A stretch of DNA of 15,593 nucleotides, taken from the NCBI GenBank assembly GCA_034439955.1, contig JAWXBJ010000016.1, forward strand, positions 1-15,593. The letters are read 5' to 3'. The DNA is from UBA7672 sp034439955 (GTDB lineage: Bacteria; Pseudomonadota; Alphaproteobacteria; Caulobacterales; Hyphomonadaceae). Shown here piece after piece: positions 12,145-15,593 of this stretch (the stretch's first letter is position 1; the number at the start of each line of letters is the position of its first letter). The notes under the pieces are model-generated. The model made no database searches and had not been told where the DNA came from. It was given only the letters and a program-made list of their open reading frames with translations. The translations under genes and the position numbers were made by a program.

Positions 12145-15100
12145 ATGGCGCAGCTAGTTCTGAGCAATCTCGGGTCGGCGCTTGGGGCGCAGGTTTTGCC
12201 GCAAGGGCTGTCAGCGTTCGGCATGCAGGTATCCGGGGCCGCGATCGGGCAAGCGATCGGGTCGCTGGCGGGATCGGCGATCGACGCGCGGTATCTGACG
12301 CCGGCGACAGACGGGCCGCGCGTGAAGGACTTCCACGTCACGGAAAGCCGCGAGGGGGCGAGCATTCCCGTCGTCTATGGACGCATGCGCGTCGGCGGGC
12401 AGGTGATATGGGCGGCGGAGTTCAAGGAGCGTCGAACGTCCGGAGGCGGCAAGGGCGGACCGCGCACCACCGACTATTCCTATTCGCTCAGTTTCGCGGC
12501 GGCGCTCTGCGAAGGGGAGATCGCGCGGGTCTCGCGCTGCTGGGCGAATGGCGAGGCGTTCGATCTCTCGAAGGTCACGTGGCGTCTCTATCGCGGGACG
12601 GAAGACCAGACGCCTGATCCGCTGATCGAGGCGGTCGAGGGCGCCGGGGAGGCGCCAGCTTATCGGGGGCTGGCGTACATTGTGTTCGAGGATCTGCCGG
12701 TGGACAGGTTTGGTTCGCGCATGCCGCAGTTTTCGTTCGAGGTGGTCCGTCCCGCAGGCGGCGGAGCGGCGCGGCTGGAAGCCATGACGCGGGCGGTGAA
12801 TGTCATTCCGGGGTCCGGTGAATTCGCGCTCGCGACGGACATTGTCCGGCGCGTGACCGGGCCGGGGCGCGAGACAGCCGAGAATGTGCATTCGGGCGAG
12901 GCGGTTCCGGACTTCGAGGCGTCGATCGAGCAGCTGGCGGCGGAGCTGCCCGGAGTGACCCGGGTCAATCTGGTGGTCGCATGGTTTGGCGACGATCTGC
13001 GATGCGGGAGCTGTCGCATTCGCCCAGGGGTCGAGATCGCGGGCAAGGTGACGAAACCCTGGAGCTGGTCGGTAGCGGGCGTCTCGCGCGGCGCGGCGTA
13101 TGTTGTTTCGGCTGCGGATGGCCGGCCAAACTATGGCGGGACCCCGGCGGATGAGAGCGTACGGCAAGCCGTCGTGGCGCTGAAGGCTCGGGGGTATCAT
13201 GTCACACTCTATCCGTTCCTGATGATGGACGTGCCGGCGGGCAATGGATTGCCGGACCCGCATGGCGGACCGGAACAAGCGGCGTTTCCATGGCGGGGGA
13301 GGATCACCTGCCATCCCGCGCCGGGCAGGGCGGCAACGGTGGATGGCGGCGCGGCGGCGACGTCCCAGGTGGCGGCGTTCTTCGCCGGAGCGGAGGGGTA
13401 TCGCGCTTTCATCCTGCATTATGCGGGGCTGGCGGCGGAGCACGGCGCGAACGGGTTGCTGATCGGGTCGGAGATGGTGGGGCTGACGCGGGTTCGCGAT
13501 GCGGCGGGCGGGTATCCGGCGGTCGAGGCGCTGCGGGTGCTGGCGGGCGATGTGCGCAATGTGGCTGGGAGCGGCGTCGAGATATCCTATGCGGCCGACT
13601 GGACCGAATATGGGGCCCATGTGCGAGGTGGCGGGGCCGATGTGACGTTCCCGCTCGATGCGCTGTGGGCGGACGAGGCGGTCGATTATGTCGGGCTCGA
13701 CTGGTATGCGCCGATGACGGACTGGCGGGACGGCGAGGAGCACGCGGACGCGGGGTTCGGGGATGGGCGTTCGCTGGAGTATCTGGGCGCAAATGTCGCG
13801 GGAGGCGAGGCGTTCGACTGGTATTATGCGGACGCGGACGGACGCGCGGAGCAGGAAAGACTGGCGATCACGGATGGCGCCTATGGCGAGCCGTTCGTCT
13901 TTCGTCAGAAGGATGTGCGCGGCTGGTGGAGTTCGCCGCACCATGTCCGCGCGGGCGGCGTGAGGAGCGCGGCTCCGACAGGCTGGGCGCCGGGCATGAA
14001 GCCGTTGAGGTTCGTGGAGTTCGGTTGTCCGGCGATCGACAAGGGCGCGAACCAGCCCAACGTGTTTTACGATCCGAAGAGCTCGGAGAGCGCGCTGCCG
14101 CATTATTCAGATGGCTCGCGGGACGATCTGGTCCAGCGACGGAGCATCGAGGCGTTCCTGGGTTTCTGGGCGGATGACGCCAATAATCCGCTGTCGGAAG
14201 ATTATGACGGCCGCATGGTTCCCGACGATGGCGCGGCGGTCTGGGCCTGGGATGCGCGGCCCTATCCGGCCTTTCCGGCACGAGATGATGTGTGGAGCGA
14301 CAGCGGGAACTGGCGGCTGGGTCACTGGCTGAACGGGCGCGTCGGACTGGCGTTGCTGGGGGATGTCGTCGGCGACATCAGCGCGCGGGCCGGATGCGAG
14401 GCGGATGTGTCGGGGCTGGCGGGCATCGTGTCGGGGTATCGGTTCGACGGGCCCGCCAGCGCTCGCCGCGTGCTGGAGCCCTTGGCTTTGGCATACGGAA
14501 TCGATGCGGTAGAGCGCGACGGGGTGATCGCCTTCCAGATGCGCGACGGCGCCGCGATCGAGCTGGACACCGGCGACCTGGTCGAGGGGACGGACGGGCA
14601 GTCGCTGGAGCTGACGCGCGGCGGCATGGAGGCGGCCGAGGTCGCGGTGCGGCTCCGTTTCGTCGATGCCGAAGCCGACCATGCGGCGGGGGTCGTGACA
14701 GGCGAGGCGGGCGCAGACGCCGACATTGTCGATGTCGAACTCGCGGTGGCGATGGACCGCGGACAGGCGAGGCGAATCGCGCGGGAGATCGCAGGGGAAA
14801 TCACGCAACAACGGGATCGCGCGCGCTTTGCGCTGGCGGGCGACGGCGTGCGTTTTGAGGCGGGCGATGTGGTAGGTCTTGCCGATGGCGCGTTCCGGAT
14901 CGTCGAGACATCCGACGCGGAGGTGATCCGGTTCGAAGCCGTGCGGGCAGGCGCTTCGCGGAAGCTCGCCCTGGTTCCCGCCCTGCCCGTGTCGCCGCCC
15001 CTGCCGAGTCCGAGCATCGAGCCCGAGGTGATCATCGTGGATGGTCCAGCGCTGCCTGGGGAGGAACATGATGCGCGGCCGCTCGGGTTTGCTTTCGCCG

Positions 15101-15593
15101 CGCCCTGGACGGGGACGGTCAACCTGTCGGCAGGGGCGGACGCGACGCTGCTGACGGTGCGCGGCCGGATCAATCGCCCATGCGCGATCGGGCGGCTGGA
15201 GAGCGGGCTGTATCCCCACGTTTCCGGGCGGTGGCAGGATGCGTCGGTGTGGGTGAAATGTCCGCTGGCGCTGGAATCGCGAACGGATGCGGCGGTGCTG
15301 AATGGCGGCAACGGGATGCTGGTCGAGACGCTGGTGGGCTGGGAATTCCTGCAGTTCCGCGATGCCGAACTCGTCGATGTCGAGACCTACCGTCTCTCGC
15401 GATTGCTGCGCGGACAGCAGGGGTCGGAGCTGGCCATGCAGGCCGGCGCGTCGGTCGGCTCAAGGATTGTTGTGCTGACGGGGGCCGAGACCCGGCTGGA
15501 GGTCGCCGACTGGGAGCGCGGGCTGGAGCTGGTGTGGCGGGGTTGGCGGGACAGCCCGGACGAGGCTGTGGCGTGGGGCGAGATGTTCTCTCA
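12145..15593 (+). CDS. GTA megatron (host-recognition/baseplate protein), RcGTA gp15-like, partial
   Basis: 1149 codons are visible and the frame is open at the window edge; the RcGTA homologue has about 1300 aa, so roughly the last 150 are missing. ATG preceded by GGAGG at 7 nt. Regions: N-terminal Gly/Ala-rich hydrophobic segment (about 1-50); a baseplate region with IPVVYGRMRVGGQVIWAAEF; a TIM-barrel-like domain (about 400-725) with IGSEMVGL (E443), YAADWTEYG, EFGCPAIDKGANQP (E625) and DPKSSESALPHYS; a phage-tail_3-like region (about 770-980); and a C-terminal GTA-specific domain beginning near RPLGFAFAAPW. E443 and E625 sit where glycoside hydrolases place their acids; activity is unproven. 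I followed the frame throughout and saw no break. Block C separates it from g14. Confidence 0.92.
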   Translation, partial: MAQLVLSNLGSALGAQVLPQGLSAFGMQVSGAAIGQAIGSLAGSAIDARYLTPATDGPRVKDFHVTESREGASIPVVYGRMRVGGQVIWAAEFKERRTSGGGKGGPRTTDYSYSLSFAAALCEGEIARVSRCWANGEAFDLSKVTWRLYRGTEDQTPDPLIEAVEGAGEAPAYRGLAYIVFEDLPVDRFGSRMPQFSFEVVRPAGGGAARLEAMTRAVNVIPGSGEFALATDIVRRVTGPGRETAENVHSGEAVPDFEASIEQLAAELPGVTRVNLVVAWFGDDLRCGSCRIRPGVEIAGKVTKPWSWSVAGVSRGAAYVVSAADGRPNYGGTPADESVRQAVVALKARGYHVTLYPFLMMDVPAGNGLPDPHGGPEQAAFPWRGRITCHPAPGRAATVDGGAAATSQVAAFFAGAEGYRAFILHYAGLAAEHGANGLLIGSEMVGLTRVRDAAGGYPAVEALRVLAGDVRNVAGSGVEISYAADWTEYGAHVRGGGADVTFPLDALWADEAVDYVGLDWYAPMTDWRDGEEHADAGFGDGRSLEYLGANVAGGEAFDWYYADADGRAEQERLAITDGAYGEPFVFRQKDVRGWWSSPHHVRAGGVRSAAPTGWAPGMKPLRFVEFGCPAIDKGANQPNVFYDPKSSESALPHYSDGSRDDLVQRRSIEAFLGFWADDANNPLSEDYDGRMVPDDGAAVWAWDARPYPAFPARDDVWSDSGNWRLGHWLNGRVGLALLGDVVGDISARAGCEADVSGLAGIVSGYRFDGPASARRVLEPLALAYGIDAVERDGVIAFQMRDGAAIELDTGDLVEGTDGQSLELTRGGMEAAEVAVRLRFVDAEADHAAGVVTGEAGADADIVDVELAVAMDRGQARRIAREIAGEITQQRDRARFALAGDGVRFEAGDVVGLADGAFRIVETSDAEVIRFEAVRAGASRKLALVPALPVSPPLPSPSIEPEVIIVDGPALPGEEHDARPLGFAFAAPWTGTVNLSAGADATLLTVRGRINRPCAIGRLESGLYPHVSGRWQDASVWVKCPLALESRTDAAVLNGGNGMLVETLVGWEFLQFRDAELVDVETYRLSRLLRGQQGSELAMQAGASVGSRIVVLTGAETRLEVADWERGLELVWRGWRDSPDEAVAWGEMFS

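Noticed and set aside
11102..12157. + strand open frame of 351 codons across the secreted hydrolase
   Set aside because: Shadow of the - strand hydrolase; the end overlaps the real g15 start.
12211..14103. Long - strand open frame (630 codons) opposite g15
   Set aside because: Arg/Pro-rich shadow typical of high-GC DNA; the + strand frame encodes a recognisable megatron protein.
1..15593. Intact prophage instead of a GTA
   Set aside because: Single-gene order g6-g15, DUF2460/DUF2163/NlpC/TIM-megatron set and absence of lysogeny, integrase or replication genes match the GTA family; no phage-specific module is visible, though g1-g5 cannot be inspected.
1..15593. tRNA, rRNA or riboswitch genes
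   Set aside because: No cloverleaf-like or conserved RNA sequence was recognised on either strand.

Overview
The window is high-GC chromosomal DNA from an alphaproteobacterium. Its backbone is the head-tail/tail half of a gene transfer agent (GTA) cluster of the Rhodobacter capsulatus (RcGTA) type. GTAs are virus-like particles encoded in alphaproteobacterial chromosomes that package random host DNA. Gene content, the GC-rich interspersed repeats and the accessory genes suggest the Caulobacterales/Hyphomonadaceae side of the class; that placement is an impression, not a measurement.

All GTA genes lie on the + strand in canonical order: g6 connector (2515-3087), g8 tail terminator (3084-3494), g9 tail tube (6963-7379), g10 and g10.1 assembly chaperones (7508-7983), g11 tape measure (7967-8377), g12 distal tail (8374-8997), g13 hub (9129-10013), g14 peptidase (10010-10471), and the giant g15 'megatron' (from 12145, still open at the right edge). 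No g7 (stopper) lies between g6 and g8, which overlap by 4 bp. g1-g5 (terminase, portal, protease, capsid) are not in the window.

RcGTA-type clusters are normally one compact operon. Here the operon is cut by blocks of unrelated - strand genes. Block A (173-2394), left of g6, holds a 3-hydroxyacyl-CoA dehydrogenase-like SDR and a lipoprotein alpha/beta hydrolase. Block B (3511-6889), between g8 and g9, holds a propeller-like lipoprotein and an arsR-SRPBCC-SRPBCC-SRPBCC-SRPBCC operon. Block C (10422-11983), between g14 and g15, holds a secreted alpha/beta hydrolase and a DUF4386-like membrane protein. Each block ends convergently against the GTA segment on its left (where one is visible) and starts divergently from the GTA segment on its right, so each GTA segment must have its own promoter or depend on read-through. 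No integrase, transposase, tRNA or rRNA gene is visible.

The clearest regulatory site is a perfect 9-bp inverted repeat exactly between the -35 and -10 of the arsR promoter, 44 bp from the g9 start codon. It looks like an autoregulatory operator of a nearly leaderless arsR mRNA and could also influence g9. Two copies of a structured repeat of about 69 bp lie inside the tail operon (after g9 and after g12). They are nearly identical except for one 7-bp stem, which differs completely yet stays perfectly paired around the same AAGA loop. A different palindromic element lies at 4583-4650, and another operator-like palindrome sits at the extreme left edge.

No gene-free stretch exceeds about 175 bp. 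The longest are 1-172 (two inverted repeats), 4504-4669 (palindromic element) and 11984-12144 (g15 ribosome binding site, no recognised promoter).
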